Shown: piece after piece, positions 41,405-51,270 of the stretch
Position numbering within the stretch: position 1 is the stretch's first letter
Layout of the letters: every line of letters begins with the position of its first letter
NCBI GenBank assembly: GCA_944331895.1
Contig: CALVIX010000002.1
Location: forward strand, 1-64,000
DNA: 64,000 nt
Direction of reading: 5' to 3'
DNA from: an uncultured Bacilli bacterium
GTDB lineage: Bacteria; Bacillota_I; Bacilli_A; RF39; UBA660
The notes under the pieces: model-generated
The model's database searches: none
Told to the model about the DNA's origin: nothing
What the model saw: the letters and a program-made list of their open reading frames with translations, nothing else
Translations under genes and position numbers: made by a program

Positions 41405-41575
41405 TTATCTAGGATTTGGTCCAAAAGCACGGCAACCGATGACGATGACAAGCAATATGAATAAAACTAGAATGATTGCTGCACCATATCCAGTCCCACC
41501 GCCATAAGGATAGCCACCGTAGCAAGGTTGTGGTTGACCACATCCGTATCCTTGGTAACCTCCATAGTAATACAT
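41405..41575 (-). CDS. YjcZ/SscA-family tiny membrane protein
   Basis: A 56-residue protein. The N-terminal ~30 residues are rich in Gly, Tyr, Pro and Cys (Y-Y-Y-G-G-Y-Q-G-Y-G-C-G). A single hydrophobic helix follows (A-A-I-I-L-V-L-F-I-L-L-V-I-V-I-G-C), then a short tail. This is the layout of Bacillus YjcZ/SscA proteins, some of which are spore-associated. AAAGGAGG lies six bases before the ATG. It has its own terminator. A CATACAAT box upstream resembles a sporulation sigma -10, but no matching -35 is clear. Confidence 0.78.
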   Translation of the reverse strand: MYYYGGYQGYGCGQPQPCYGGYPYGGGTGYGAAIILVLFILLVIVIGCRAFGPNPR

Positions 41576-41658
41576 AATCCAACCTCCTTTACCATATTGT
41601 ATGTATATCTGTGCAGAATGACTAGTAAAATTGACCTATTTTCAAAAAGATTAAACTA

Positions 41659-41667
41659 TGGTATGAT
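41659..41667 (+). promoter_or_regulatory. Extended -10 promoter of ftsW
   Basis: TGG-TATGAT, 17 bases before the start. Confidence 0.5.
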
Positions 41668-41684
41668 GAATAATAGGTGATCAT

Positions 41685-42854
41685 ATGAGGAAGGTTGTTA
41701 AAAGTATAAAACATATTATACAAGATATGGATAAAACACTATTGTTTGTCAGCATTGCTTTATTCGTATTTGGGTTACTTAATATTGTTACTGCTTCTAG
41801 TAGTGAAGCCGTCACCTCAGAGGCACCACTATATTACTATTTTTATCAACAATTAAAAATGTTAGTGGCCGGTTTTATCGTCAGTATTATCATTTTTGGT
41901 TATGATACAAAGAAATATAAATTACCAGCACTCCTCGGATTCGTTGCAATTTTAGGTATCTTATTATATTTGAGTATGTATGGAACAGATCACCGTGGAA
42001 GTCGAAACTGGATTGCTTTACCGATTGTTGGTAGGGTACAACCAAGTGAGTTTGCTAAACCAGTGATGATTGTCTGTCTAGCACTTTTATTTGAACTATT
42101 TTATGCACGACTTAGAAATAAGAAGATCAATCATTACGACATGATAGGAATCATTCTATTCGTAGGCCTTTCTTATCCTGCAATCGTCTTTTTGCAAAAG
42201 GATTTTGGAACGATGTTTATATTGTTTATGATCTTTTTCGTCATGTTCCTAGGTAGTCCGATTTTGAAAATAGATAAACTGAAAACGTTTGGTTTCCTCG
42301 TTGTACTAGCCATCTTTGCGGGGCTCGTGTTATTAAGCACAAAAGGATATATTTTATCTCCAGAGCAATTGGACCGCTTTAACTTTTTCAATCCTTGCAG
42401 TAACTATGAAGAAGGTGGGTATCAGACTTGTAATGGGTTTATAGCAATCAACGACGGGGGTGCATTTGGACTAGGTGGAGGAAAAAGTAAGCAAAAGTAT
42501 TCTTACATTCCAGAACCACATACAGATAGTGTATTTGCAATTATCGTAGAAGAACAAGGATTTTTTAAATCACTCGTTATTTTCCTTGGATATATCATCG
42601 TATTAAAACGCATTTTATCTTTATCTTCGAAGGCAAACACACTTAGAGGACGTTATATATGCCTCGGTGTTGCAACGTATATTTTTATGCACATTCTAGT
42701 AAACTTAGGAGGAATTTTTGGAATTATGCCACTAACCGGTGTACCAAATCCATTCTTAAGTTATGGAGGATCGTTTACGATATCGCTCATTATCTCTTTA
42801 GCGCTCGTACAACGAATCCACATCGAAACGAAAAGACAAAAGATAAAAGTTTAG
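41685..42854 (+). CDS. ftsW: SEDS peptidoglycan polymerase, FtsW/RodA family
   Basis: A 389-residue polytopic protein with about ten helices. It shows family motifs G-S-R-N-W-I-A-L and V-Q-P-S-E-F-A-K after helix 3, the large external loop with S-Y-I-P-E-P-H-T-D-S-V-F-A-I-I, and N-P-F-L-S-Y-G-G-S. It polymerises lipid II glycan chains with a partner PBP. FtsW is preferred over RodA because of overall similarity at the N-terminus, but the sequence alone does not settle this. A UUCG-loop terminator follows. Confidence 0.88.
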   Translation: MRKVVKSIKHIIQDMDKTLLFVSIALFVFGLLNIVTASSSEAVTSEAPLYYYFYQQLKMLVAGFIVSIIIFGYDTKKYKLPALLGFVAILGILLYLSMYGTDHRGSRNWIALPIVGRVQPSEFAKPVMIVCLALLFELFYARLRNKKINHYDMIGIILFVGLSYPAIVFLQKDFGTMFILFMIFFVMFLGSPILKIDKLKTFGFLVVLAIFAGLVLLSTKGYILSPEQLDRFNFFNPCSNYEEGGYQTCNGFIAINDGGAFGLGGGKSKQKYSYIPEPHTDSVFAIIVEEQGFFKSLVIFLGYIIVLKRILSLSSKANTLRGRYICLGVATYIFMHILVNLGGIFGIMPLTGVPNPFLSYGGSFTISLIISLALVQRIHIETKRQKIKV

Positions 42855-42880
42855 AAGATTCTTCGGAATCTTTTTTTTGT
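42855..42880 (+). terminator. Terminator with UUCG tetraloop
   Basis: AAGATTC-TTCG-GAATCTT followed by eight T. Confidence 0.92.
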
Positions 42881-42927
42881 GGCAGGAAATAACGAGAAGG
42901 TATGGAACAATATCGATAGGTGATAAA

Positions 42928-43599
42928 ATGAAGCAAAAAATGAGTATTGTAATTATCTTACTTGTCTTTATATTTTCGTGTATATATTTTAATGTGCATG
43001 CGGAAGCAGAAGAAGAGGTTGTTTTAGAATCGATCGATGAGAAACAAGATAAAAAAGAAAATAAAAAGATATACGTCGATTTAAAGGGGGCTGTGATCAA
43101 TCCTGGGGTATATGAGTGTAAAGAGAATATGACTGTGATGCAATTGATTGAAAAAGCAGGAGGACTTAGGCAAGATGCATCAACAGAGTATATCAACCTA
43201 AGTAAAAGGTTGAAAGATGAAATGGTCGTCATTATTTATACGCAAACAGAAATCAACGAACAAAAAGAAGGAAGTACTAGCGTCAAAGTGATAGATCAGA
43301 CATGTGTCTGTCCTAAACTAGAAAACGATGCATGTTTAGAAAAAGATAATACGATAACGAACGAAAAAGAATCACAGACAGAAAAGTCCGAGGAATCGCA
43401 AGTGAAATTTCCGATTTCCTTAAATCAAGCTTCGTTAGAAGAATTGATGGCACTTCCTGGAATCGGAGAGAAAAAAGCACAAGATATTATTGCGTATCGA
43501 GAGAGTCACAATGGGTTTCAAACGCTAGAAGAACTAAAAGAAGTGAAGGGAATTGGAGAAGCGTCTTACGAGAAAATCGAACCATATATCACATTATAG
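42928..43599 (+). CDS. comEA: Competence DNA receptor ComEA
   Basis: A 223-residue protein anchored by an N-terminal helix (~5-22). Residues ~48-105 are an SLBB-type domain (I-Y-V-D-L-K-G-A-V-I-N-P-G-V-Y). A charged linker with three Cys follows. The C-terminal ~60 residues carry the double helix-hairpin-helix that binds dsDNA: L-N-Q-A-S-L-E-E-L-M-A-L-P-G-I-G and V-K-G-I-G-E. The start is the ATG at 42928 with AGGTGAT upstream. It is followed by comEC in overlapping frame, so DNA uptake genes are cotranscribed. Confidence 0.94.
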   Translation: MKQKMSIVIILLVFIFSCIYFNVHAEAEEEVVLESIDEKQDKKENKKIYVDLKGAVINPGVYECKENMTVMQLIEKAGGLRQDASTEYINLSKRLKDEMVVIIYTQTEINEQKEGSTSVKVIDQTCVCPKLENDACLEKDNTITNEKESQTEKSEESQVKFPISLNQASLEELMALPGIGEKKAQDIIAYRESHNGFQTLEELKEVKGIGEASYEKIEPYITL

Positions 43600-45658
43600 T
43601 AAATATATATGGTTTCTTTTGTTGGCCTCTATTGTGTATAGCACTATCATTCGCCATACAGCGCATTTTGTAGAACGCGAACAAACAATAGAGAAAACGG
43701 GAATTATTTTGTCGTACGAAATAGATGGAAATCTTTGGAAAGGAATTTTAGAAGCAGGGAGAGAAAAATATCAATTTTATATTACGATTCAGTCGGAGCA
43801 AGAAAAAGAAACATTAGAAAAGAATATTCATCTAGGAACGACCCTGACGATTTTGGGTACTCGTAAATTGCCCCTAACGAGTGGAAACAAAATATTATTT
43901 CAATATCGCGACTATTTAAAATCGATTGGAGTTTTTTATCAGATCGAAGGAATAAACTACCAAATTCATAAGAGAACGCCTTCTTTGATATATAAAGTAA
44001 AAGAGAAAATATACCAAAAATTAAATAAAGTTGAGGTTCCATATTTACAGGCATTGTTATTCGGAAATTTAGATAATTTGGAAAAAGAAGAGCAAGATGC
44101 GATCCAAAAAACTGGTATTCAGCATCTCTTTTCGGTGTCTGGATTACATTTCCAAGTGTTGATTATTGGAATCCGATATTTGATAACTTGTAAAAATAGG
44201 ACTTTTCAAAACGCAATTATTTTATTTATTTTAACAGCATATTCTATGCTTGTTGGGTTTACGCCTTCCGTTCTCCGTGTTTTTCTTTTCTTCTTGCTAA
44301 AGTCGGTAAAAGAATATTTTCAAGTAGAGTGTAGTACTTTAGATTTGTTTTGTATGACACTTACTATCGTTTTATCGATAAATCCGTGGATCATTTACCA
44401 TGTTGGATTTCAATTTAGTTTTGGAATCAGTTTCTTTTTGATATATTATGCGAAATATTTTAAATGTCAAAAAGGAATGTGGTGGAAACTACCCGTATTC
44501 GTCTTTTTTGTAAGTGCTCCAATCAGCATGTTTCATTTCTATGAACTTAACCTGTTATCGCCAGTTTTTAATATGATTTTCGTTCCATTTGTCACGATTA
44601 TTTTATTTCCCTGTGCACTGATTACGCTCGTGTTTCCACCGATTGTTTATATTTTTCAACTTCTCCAAACACTGTTTCAAATGTTACTGTTAACGTGTGC
44701 GCAAATCGATGTTGGAGTGATTTGGTTTGCAAAACCCAGTATATGGTATATCGCAATCTATTATGCCATGTTATTCTATCATGTATATGCCGTTCGTACG
44801 CATCGATATTATGGAATGATTTTATTACCAATTTTACTAGGGTGTCATTATATGAAGTTATGGTTATCTCCGTTTACCCAAATACATATGATAGACGTTG
44901 GGCAAGGAGATGCATCCATCATCATTTTACCTCACTCAAAAGAAGCGATCATGATTGATACCGGAGGAAGGTTATCATATAAAAAAGAAGATTGGCAAGA
45001 GAGAAAAAAAGATTATGATATGGCTCAATCAGTCATCGTTCCGTATTTAAAAGCAATTGGAGTTAACCATATTTCTACATTGATCCTATCACATGGCGAC
45101 TACGATCATATGGGAGAGGCTACCGAGTTAGTTTGCAATGTCGAAGTTGAGAGAGTGATATTTAATTGTGGTGAAGTGAATGAACTTGAGCGAGAACTCA
45201 TTCAAGTATTAGATAAAAGGAAGATACCGTATTATTCCGGAGTGAAAGAATTAAATATAGATAATAACAAACTATTTTTTCTCCAAACAAAAGAATATGA
45301 TAACGAAAATGATAATAGTAATGTTATTTATATGGAATTGAACGGATATCAGTTTATGTTTATGGGGGATGCAGGGATTGAAAAAGAAAAGGATATTTTA
45401 GAAAAATATAATATATCGAATGTTGATGTATTAAAAGTAGGACATCATGGAAGCAAGACAAGCTCTAGTAAAAGTTTTATAGACACATTGGATCCTAAAT
45501 ATTCGATGATAAGCGTCGGCAAAGACAATCGTTATGGGCATCCTGATAAAGCGGTATTAGATAATTTAAAACATTCAAAAATATATAGAACCGATCAAAA
45601 CGGAAGTATTATGATTCGTATAAAAAAGAAAATACAAATAGAAACATGTCTACCGTAG
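43553..45658 (+). CDS. comEC: DNA uptake channel ComEC
   Basis: About 701 residues. After an N-terminal membrane region and a soluble OB-like domain (~30-130), the Competence domain begins with H-L-F-S-V-S-G-L-H-F and has about seven helices. The C-terminal metallo-beta-lactamase domain has I-D-V-G-Q-G-D-A, S-H-G-D-Y-D-H (~513) and V-G-H-H-G-S-K. The start is uncertain: no in-frame ATG precedes the first membrane helix, and TTG at 43553 (47-bp overlap with comEA, weak GAAGGG site) is the best candidate. A decayed partial copy of the 3' region follows. Confidence 0.92.
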   Translation: MEKRLTRKSNHISHYSKYIWFLLLASIVYSTIIRHTAHFVEREQTIEKTGIILSYEIDGNLWKGILEAGREKYQFYITIQSEQEKETLEKNIHLGTTLTILGTRKLPLTSGNKILFQYRDYLKSIGVFYQIEGINYQIHKRTPSLIYKVKEKIYQKLNKVEVPYLQALLFGNLDNLEKEEQDAIQKTGIQHLFSVSGLHFQVLIIGIRYLITCKNRTFQNAIILFILTAYSMLVGFTPSVLRVFLFFLLKSVKEYFQVECSTLDLFCMTLTIVLSINPWIIYHVGFQFSFGISFFLIYYAKYFKCQKGMWWKLPVFVFFVSAPISMFHFYELNLLSPVFNMIFVPFVTIILFPCALITLVFPPIVYIFQLLQTLFQMLLLTCAQIDVGVIWFAKPSIWYIAIYYAMLFYHVYAVRTHRYYGMILLPILLGCHYMKLWLSPFTQIHMIDVGQGDASIIILPHSKEAIMIDTGGRLSYKKEDWQERKKDYDMAQSVIVPYLKAIGVNHISTLILSHGDYDHMGEATELVCNVEVERVIFNCGEVNELERELIQVLDKRKIPYYSGVKELNIDNNKLFFLQTKEYDNENDNSNVIYMELNGYQFMFMGDAGIEKEKDILEKYNISNVDVLKVGHHGSKTSSSKSFIDTLDPKYSMISVGKDNRYGHPDKAVLDNLKHSKIYRTDQNGSIMIRIKKKIQIETCLP

Positions 45659-45689
45659 AAAGGAGTTATATGAATTATTATTAAGTTGG

Positions 45690-45955
45690 AGTCGTTATGG
45701 TGAAGTCTTTTGATGAATTGGGTGAGTGGATTTGCATTATAATAAGTATATTATAAAATATTGTTCCGGTGATAAGCTGTTGCTCGAGAGCATGAATTAG
45801 TGTGATCGTCTACACAAAAGTCAGAAAGAAACATATTCTATGAATGAGTGATGTCGATACGAAGAAAAATTGGTTGTGAGATGAATATAACATTTCAAGT
45901 GTGGATATATTAAAAGTAGAACATTACTGGATTACGACTACGGCATGAGTTTTTA
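45690..45955 (+). pseudogene. Decayed partial duplicate of the comEC 3' region
   Basis: Three blocks match intact comEC in order. GGTGAAGT...GATGAATTGGGTGAG (~45699) matches the segment near 45170. ATTGTTCCGGTGATAAGC (~45761) matches near 45231, the offset from the previous block being 65 bases here and 66 in comEC. The block from 45883 (AATATAACATTTCAAGTG, continuing to GAACATTACTGGA) matches ~45405-45455, with about 50 bases lost between. Similarity is roughly 70-75% by eye, and the frame is broken. It is a tandem duplication in decay. Confidence 0.7.
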
Positions 45956-45986
45956 ATATTTAATCGAAGTACATAGTGGAGGTGAA

Positions 45987-46076
45987 ATGATCCGAACATA
46001 CGAGTACGAAAAGCTCCAATATGCTTGGATCATAGCAGAGCCGCTAATCGCTTGTGGTTGGCGTTTATATAGATAG
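45987..46076 (+). CDS. Possible 29-codon ORF or gene remnant
   Basis: ATG at 45987 with a perfect GGAGGTGA five bases upstream and a stop at 46074-46076. The encoded peptide starts M-I-R-T-Y-E-Y-E-K and resembles nothing known. It follows the decayed comEC copy, so it may be the start of another decayed gene. Little else supports coding. Confidence 0.2.
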   Translation: MIRTYEYEKLQYAWIIAEPLIACGWRLYR

Positions 46077-46091
46077 AGAAATAATTCTCTG

Positions 46092-46118
46092 AAAAAGCAA
46101 ACACTTTACGTGTTTGCT
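46092..46118 (-). terminator. Terminator of the DUF6512 gene (minus strand)
   Basis: AGCAAACAC/GTGTTTGCT stem with a five-base loop; the T-run is on the minus strand. Confidence 0.85.
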
Positions 46119-46138
46119 GTTTTGTTGAAAGTAAGTGT

Positions 46139-46675
46139 TTACTTTTTTAATTCGAGCCCATACGTATTGTTTTGTGGATCGCGAAACAGACTTGATTTCG
46201 GAGGATCGTACGTTAAATACGTAAAGCATGCATAACTGATTACGATGAGAATTAGTGTTAGCACATTTAAATTTTTATAATCCTGGAAACGATTTAAAAG
46301 TTGAAATTGAATCCACTTTGTAATTGCGATTGCAAGAAACATCAGAAGAATCGTAACGATCATCTGTTCTTTGATGATAGAATATATTGGTAGGAAGATG
46401 AGTAAAAAGATCGGAATGATGAGTAAGGCAGAGATCCATAGAGAAAATAATTCATTTTTCGTATCTTGATGATAATGTTTTAAGAGAGGGTATTCAATAA
46501 TACCGAAACATAGATAAGTCGTAAATAGCATCTTCATGTGTTCCCAGATACTTTCGTTAACTGGAAAGAAAATAGCGCTCACTGGATTTGGGAATATGTC
46601 GTATCCGAAGTGAAATGGGAATGCGAGTAAGAATGTACCAATGATATAAATCCATATTCTTTTCTTTTGTTTCAT
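46139..46675 (-). CDS. DUF6512-family membrane protein
   Basis: A 178-residue protein with five to six membrane helices. The conserved N-E-S-I-W-E-H-M-K-M-L-F segment after helix 1 marks the DUF6512 group of Firmicute membrane proteins of unknown function. The ATG at 46675 is chosen because AAAGGA precedes it; the reading frame extends seven codons further upstream without such a site. It is divergent from uvsE. Confidence 0.8.
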   Translation of the reverse strand: MKQKKRIWIYIIGTFLLAFPFHFGYDIFPNPVSAIFFPVNESIWEHMKMLFTTYLCFGIIEYPLLKHYHQDTKNELFSLWISALLIIPIFLLIFLPIYSIIKEQMIVTILLMFLAIAITKWIQFQLLNRFQDYKNLNVLTLILIVISYACFTYLTYDPPKSSLFRDPQNNTYGLELKK

Positions 46676-46715
46676 AAATTTTTCCTTTCTAACCATACTA
46701 TCAACAGGTGATAAT

Positions 46716-47669
46716 ATGAAAATAAATTTAGGGTATGTCGCACTTCCAATTACACTCGATATTACTTCTTCCCATACGATGACGTATACGAGATATCAAA
46801 TGTTAGGACCTGAGCTTGGAAATGCGCAGCTCCACAAAATCATCCTATCTAATTTTGATGCGCTCGAAAAAATTTTATACTATAATTATAAAAATAAAAT
46901 TCATTTTTATCGGATGACATCAAATTTGATTCCACTAGCAACACACCCCGAAGTGCATTATGACTTTTACGAACAGTATAAAGAACGATATCGACAAATA
47001 GGGAAGATGATTCACGATTATCAAATACGTGTCGATTTTCATCCCGATCAATATTGTGTCTTAAATAGTGTTCGTAACGATGTAGTGGATGCGAGTATTC
47101 GGCTTTTAAAGCACCATGTAAAAATGATGGAAATGATGGGAATTGAAATGAAACTTGTGTTGCATTTAGGTGGAGGAACATATGGTAAGAAGGCGGGAAT
47201 GAATCGCTTCATGAAAGTATTTCACTTGTTAGATTCCAACATACAATCTAAGATTGTTTTAGAAAATGACGATAAACTATATCATGCGGAAGATATTCTA
47301 GAAGTATGTCAGATGTTAGATCTACCAATGGTATTAGATTACCACCATCATATTTGCAATCCATCGAAAACTTCTATTATGCTTTTGCTTCCTAAAATTT
47401 ATGAGACTTGGAAAAAAGAAATCTTACCACCAAAGATGCATTTTTCGTCTTCTGCTTCGAAACGTGATTTTAGAAGTCATAATGATTATATCGAGATAGG
47501 ACATTTTATCGATTTTGTCGAGTTATTAAAACAATATGAAAGAGATGTCGATCTTATGATTGAGGCAAAAAAGAAAGATGAGGCATTGTTTCGGCTTGTT
47601 CGTCAATTACGTTTTCATAATTATATATTAGAAGGAACAACTTTATTTTTGCATTACGACAAAAAATAA
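46716..47669 (+). CDS. uvsE: UV damage endonuclease UvsE/UvdE
   Basis: A 317-residue TIM-barrel endonuclease that nicks DNA 5' of UV photoproducts. Metal-binding and catalytic residues are in typical context: F-Y-R-M-T-S-N-L-I-P, R-V-D-F-H-P-D-Q-Y, V-L-H-L-G-G, V-L-E-N-D-D and D-Y-H-H-H. AGGTGAT precedes the ATG. It stands alone upstream of the dnaG promoter. Confidence 0.94.
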   Translation: MKINLGYVALPITLDITSSHTMTYTRYQMLGPELGNAQLHKIILSNFDALEKILYYNYKNKIHFYRMTSNLIPLATHPEVHYDFYEQYKERYRQIGKMIHDYQIRVDFHPDQYCVLNSVRNDVVDASIRLLKHHVKMMEMMGIEMKLVLHLGGGTYGKKAGMNRFMKVFHLLDSNIQSKIVLENDDKLYHAEDILEVCQMLDLPMVLDYHHHICNPSKTSIMLLLPKIYETWKKEILPPKMHFSSSASKRDFRSHNDYIEIGHFIDFVELLKQYERDVDLMIEAKKKDEALFRLVRQLRFHNYILEGTTLFLHYDKK

Positions 47670-47709
47670 TAAGATTGTTCTTTTTTTTCATCGTTACCTT
47701 GTTTTTCCT

Positions 47710-47737
47710 TTGAAAAAGGAAAGAATAATGTTATAAT
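47710..47737 (+). promoter_or_regulatory. Promoter of the dnaG-rpoD operon
   Basis: TTGAAA, 16 bp, TATAAT with TG one base before the -10. A ~90-base AT-rich leader follows. Confidence 0.6.
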
Positions 47738-47829
47738 AGGCATGTTTTTATTAAAAAAATTAAAAATATATGTATAAAAAAAGGAAAATGAGTTTTTTTG
47801 TCGTATATATATAGTATGGGGGTGGAAGT

Positions 47830-49581
47830 ATGCTGCAGACAGAAGAAATCAACCAGATTCGTAGTAGCGTCGATATTGTCGATGTCATTTCTGGCTATCT
47901 TCCACTGACACAAAAAGGAAAAAATTTTTTCGGGGTATGTCCGTTTCACGATGATCATTCACCTAGTATGAGTGTTTCTCGTGAAAAGCAGATTTATACA
48001 TGTTTCAGTTGTGGTGCGACGGGGAATGTATTCAAATTTCTAATGGATTATGAAAACATAACGTTTCCTGAAGCGGTACAAAAAGTTGCTGACAAAGCTG
48101 GAATTGCAGTCGATCTACATATCAAGAGTCATCATGTAAAGACTGCGAATCAAGAGCTTTATGATATCTATGACTATGCTTTAAAGTGCTATCAAAATCA
48201 CTTGAATACGGAAAGTGGACAAACTGCGAAGGAGTATTTACACGATAGGAATATTAGCGACGAAGTGATGAAAGAGTTTAAGATAGGGTATTCTTTTCAA
48301 AAAAGAGAACAACTTACTAGCATGCTTCGCAAAAAAGGATATTCCGATAAAGATCTATTGCGTAGTGGCCTTGTAATACAAAACGAATATGGATATACAG
48401 ATATTTATTATGATCGTATTATGTTTCCACTTTACGATATGAATGGAAGAGTAGTGGGATTCTCTGGTCGTATCTATAAACCTGGGAAAGATTTTAAATA
48501 TATCAATACGAAGGAAACGGAGATTTTTAAAAAAGGGGAACTACTTTATAATTACCATCGTGCGAAAGATATTGCGAGGCAGAAAAATCAAGTGATCGTA
48601 ATGGAAGGATTTATGGATGTCATTCGAGCATTTACGATCGATGTGAAAAATGCGATCGCAACGATGGGAACAGCTGTTACGAAAGAACAAGCGCTGGCCA
48701 TTAAGAAGATGGCGAAAGAAGTGATCTTGTGCTTCGATGGAGATCAAGCGGGAGAGAAAGCAACCTACGCTTGTTCTAATGAACTTTTGGCAATTGGGGT
48801 TGTTCCAAAAATCGTGAGACTCGAAGAGAATTTGGATCCGGACGAATATATTCAAAAATACGGGAAGGAACAATTCGAACGAAAGTTAGATCAACCGATG
48901 AACGTATTGGATTTTAAGATGTTATATTATAAACATCACAGAGATTTACAAAACAGTATGGATCTTGCAAACTATGTCAACGATATGATTGAGGAAGTAT
49001 CTAAAGTAGAGGATGAGGTTCTAAGAGAGTTAACGTTACAAAAAGTTGCTGATGATTCTGGACTGACGGTAGAGTTTTTAAAAGAAAAATTAGAACAAAA
49101 AGAAAAAACAGTTACGTTAACAACAGTAAAACCAAAGTCTTCAACACGAGAGACGAAAAAGATGTCCAAGACGGAACAGGCAGAGCGAAACTTAATCTTT
49201 TACATGTTACGTAGTGCAGAAGTGATCAAGATGTATCAGAAAAAAGTAGCGTTTATGCCGACAGAGGAATATCGTTTCTTAGCAAGAGAAATTAGTTTTT
49301 ATTATAAGGCATATCACGAGATGAACGAGGCAGATTTTTTGACGAGTATCGCAGATAAGCCTAAACTGATGAAGACACTTGGTAAGATTTCGTCGTTAGA
49401 ACTAAAAGAAGACTACACACTAGAGGAAATTGAGGATTATATAAAAGCGATTCAACAATATAATATTCAGTATGAGATCGACCGTATGAAGATTCGTTTG
49501 AAGGAAGAAGTCGATCCGATGAAAAAAGCAAAGTATGCTGAGAAAATCGTGGAGTTAAAAAGGAAGGAAGAGGCAATATGA
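47830..49581 (+). CDS. dnaG: DNA primase
   Basis: A 583-residue primase. The CHC2 zinc finger has C37, H40, C58 and C61 (C-P-F-H-D-D-H...C-F-S-C). The Toprim core shows [16 protein letters not shown] and [10 protein letters not shown] helical C-terminal domain would contact the replicative helicase. It ends in a 4-bp overlap with rpoD, the classic macromolecular synthesis operon without rpsU. Confidence 0.97.
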   Translation: MLQTEEINQIRSSVDIVDVISGYLPLTQKGKNFFGVCPFHDDHSPSMSVSREKQIYTCFSCGATGNVFKFLMDYENITFPEAVQKVADKAGIAVDLHIKSHHVKTANQELYDIYDYALKCYQNHLNTESGQTAKEYLHDRNISDEVMKEFKIGYSFQKREQLTSMLRKKGYSDKDLLRSGLVIQNEYGYTDIYYDRIMFPLYDMNGRVVGFSGRIYKPGKDFKYINTKETEIFKKGELLYNYHRAKDIARQKNQVIVMEGFMDVIRAFTIDVKNAIATMGTAVTKEQALAIKKMAKEVILCFDGDQAGEKATYACSNELLAIGVVPKIVRLEENLDPDEYIQKYGKEQFERKLDQPMNVLDFKMLYYKHHRDLQNSMDLANYVNDMIEEVSKVEDEVLRELTLQKVADDSGLTVEFLKEKLEQKEKTVTLTTVKPKSSTRETKKMSKTEQAERNLIFYMLRSAEVIKMYQKKVAFMPTEEYRFLAREISFYYKAYHEMNEADFLTSIADKPKLMKTLGKISSLELKEDYTLEEIEDYIKAIQQYNIQYEIDRMKIRLKEEVDPMKKAKYAEKIVELKRKEEAI

Positions 49582-50678
49582 TAAATGAAATTAAATCGTT
49601 TGAGGAAAGAAAAAAAGAGTTAGTAAGAAAAGGAAAAGAAAAAGGGTTTATCACTTATGAACAATTAGCGCAAGCCTTAAAAGGACTCGATTTAGACGCA
49701 GACTCTCTCGATGATCTTTATACGGTGTTTAGCGAAAATAGCATTGCTATCGTAACAGAAGAAGAAGCTGGAGAAGGTGGAAGTAAACCGAAACAATCAT
49801 CGACAGATCAATTGTTATTGGACGATAACACATTGACAAAAGACCTTACGATCAACGATCCTGTTCGTATGTACTTAAAAGAAATCGGACAAATCAAATT
49901 GTTGACGATGGAAGAGGAATTAGAGTTGTCAGACCGCATTGCTGCTGGTGACGAGGAAGCAAAGACAATCTTAGCAGAGGCCAATTTACGTCTTGTCGTA
50001 TCGATTGCAAAACGATATGTAGGAAGAGGAATGTTGTTTTTAGACCTGATTCAAGAGGGAAACATCGGTCTTATGAAGGCAGTTGAAAAATTCGATGTCA
50101 CCAAGGGATTTAAATTTTCTACGTATGCGACTTGGTGGATCCGTCAGGCTATCACAAGAGCGATTGCCGATCAAGCACGTACGATTCGCGTTCCTGTTCA
50201 CATGGTAGAAACGATCAATAAACTCGCTCGAATTCAAAGACAATTAACGTTGGAATTAAATCGTGAGCCGACAGAAGAAGAACTTGCAAAGAAGATGAAT
50301 ATGTCTGTCGATAAGATTCGCGACATTTATAAAATCAGCCAAGAGCCAGTTAGTTTGGAAACTCCAATCGGGGAAGAGGACGATTCTCATTTAGGAGATT
50401 TCGTACCAGATGAACACAACATGAGTCCAGAAGAATATGCGACAAACGAATTATTAAAAGATGAAATTGCAGAAGTATTACTAACTCTCACAGAACGTGA
50501 AGAACGAGTGATTCGCTTACGTTTTGGACTAGAAGATGGAAAAAGTAGAACGCTAGAAGAAGTAGGACAAATGTTTGGTGTTACAAGGGAACGTATTCGT
50601 CAGATTGAAGCAAAAGCGTTACGTAAATTGAGACATCCATCTCGTTCTCGTAAATTGAAAGATTATATGGGAGACTAG
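49578..50678 (+). CDS. rpoD: Housekeeping RNA polymerase sigma factor
   Basis: A 366-residue sigma-70/SigA protein. It has a region 1.1-like N-terminus, then region 1.2 ([11 protein letters not shown]). Region 2 contains [13 protein letters not shown] and [16 protein letters not shown]. Region 3 has [10 protein letters not shown], and region 4 ends with [18 protein letters not shown]. It is translationally coupled to dnaG. Confidence 0.98.
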   Translation: MINEIKSFEERKKELVRKGKEKGFITYEQLAQALKGLDLDADSLDDLYTVFSENSIAIVTEEEAGEGGSKPKQSSTDQLLLDDNTLTKDLTINDPVRMYLKEIGQIKLLTMEEELELSDRIAAGDEEAKTILAEANLRLVVSIAKRYVGRGMLFLDLIQEGNIGLMKAVEKFDVTKGFKFSTYATWWIRQAITRAIADQARTIRVPVHMVETINKLARIQRQLTLELNREPTEEELAKKMNMSVDKIRDIYKISQEPVSLETPIGEEDDSHLGDFVPDEHNMSPEEYATNELLKDEIAEVLLTLTEREERVIRLRFGLEDGKSRTLEEVGQMFGVTRERIRQIEAKALRKLRHPSRSRKLKDYMGD

Positions 50679-50691
50679 ATCTCCTTTTTTT
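50670..50691 (+). terminator. rpoD terminator
   Basis: GGAGA-CTAGA-TCTCC with T7; the stop codon is in the loop. Confidence 0.85.
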
Positions 50692-50692
50692 G

Positions 50693-51199
50693 TTAAAATT
50701 TTGGGTGGGATAGGATTGTAAATGTTAAGTCGACGATAAAGAAAAGCAGCAATAAGAAAAAAATCCAGTTTGGAATTTTTCGGAGCCATTGATTTAATTT
50801 CGGATCGATGATGTAAATGAAAAAGATAGAAGCAATGCCCCACATGAAACTCATAGTAAGGGAGATGTAAGGACCTAGATGATACGCATGATTGGAATAA
50901 TCCCAGAAATGCGTGTGAAATATTGCCTCAATTATAACGCCACCCAACCACTCTAGAAGAGTGAGCAAGATTGTTACTGTAAAAAATACGATGATTGTTT
51001 CGATGATGCGATTTCGATGTAGATGCAGGAACAAATATTGTGCTAAAACGTGAATTAGAATGGCGCCAAATCCATAGATGGGAGTCCAAGGACCAAATAA
51101 AATACCACTTTCAAAATGCCATCCACAGATACAAGCAACACTGCTTTCTAGTAGATATCCTAAAATAGAATAGATGAAAAACATTTTAATATAGCGCAT
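50693..51199 (-). CDS. CmpB/DUF1113-family membrane protein
   Basis: A 168-residue protein with about five membrane helices. The segment Y-S-I-L-G-Y-L-L-E-S followed by G-W-H-F-E-S-G-I-L-F-G-P-W-T-P-I-Y-G-F-G is the hallmark of the putative ABC-transporter type IV (CmpB) family. The function is unproven. ATG at 51199 follows GGTGA; the reading frame extends further upstream, but that extension lies over the promoter of trmK. Confidence 0.82.
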   Translation of the reverse strand: MRYIKMFFIYSILGYLLESSVACICGWHFESGILFGPWTPIYGFGAILIHVLAQYLFLHLHRNRIIETIIVFFTVTILLTLLEWLGGVIIEAIFHTHFWDYSNHAYHLGPYISLTMSFMWGIASIFFIYIIDPKLNQWLRKIPNWIFFLLLLFFIVDLTFTILSHPKF

Positions 51200-51240
51200 A
51201 AAAATCACCAATATTAGTATGGCTAGATCTAGTAGAAGTA

Positions 51241-51249
51241 TGCTATAAT
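51241..51249 (+). promoter_or_regulatory. Extended -10 promoter of trmK
   Basis: TGC-TATAAT, 21 bases before the ATG. Confidence 0.6.
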
Positions 51250-51270
51250 GAAAAAAATGAGGTGTTCTAT

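Noticed and set aside
41580-41625. A SigE-dependent promoter for the YjcZ-like gene
   Set aside because: CATACAAT fits the -10, but no convincing -35 lies at the right distance, so it is not listed as a feature.
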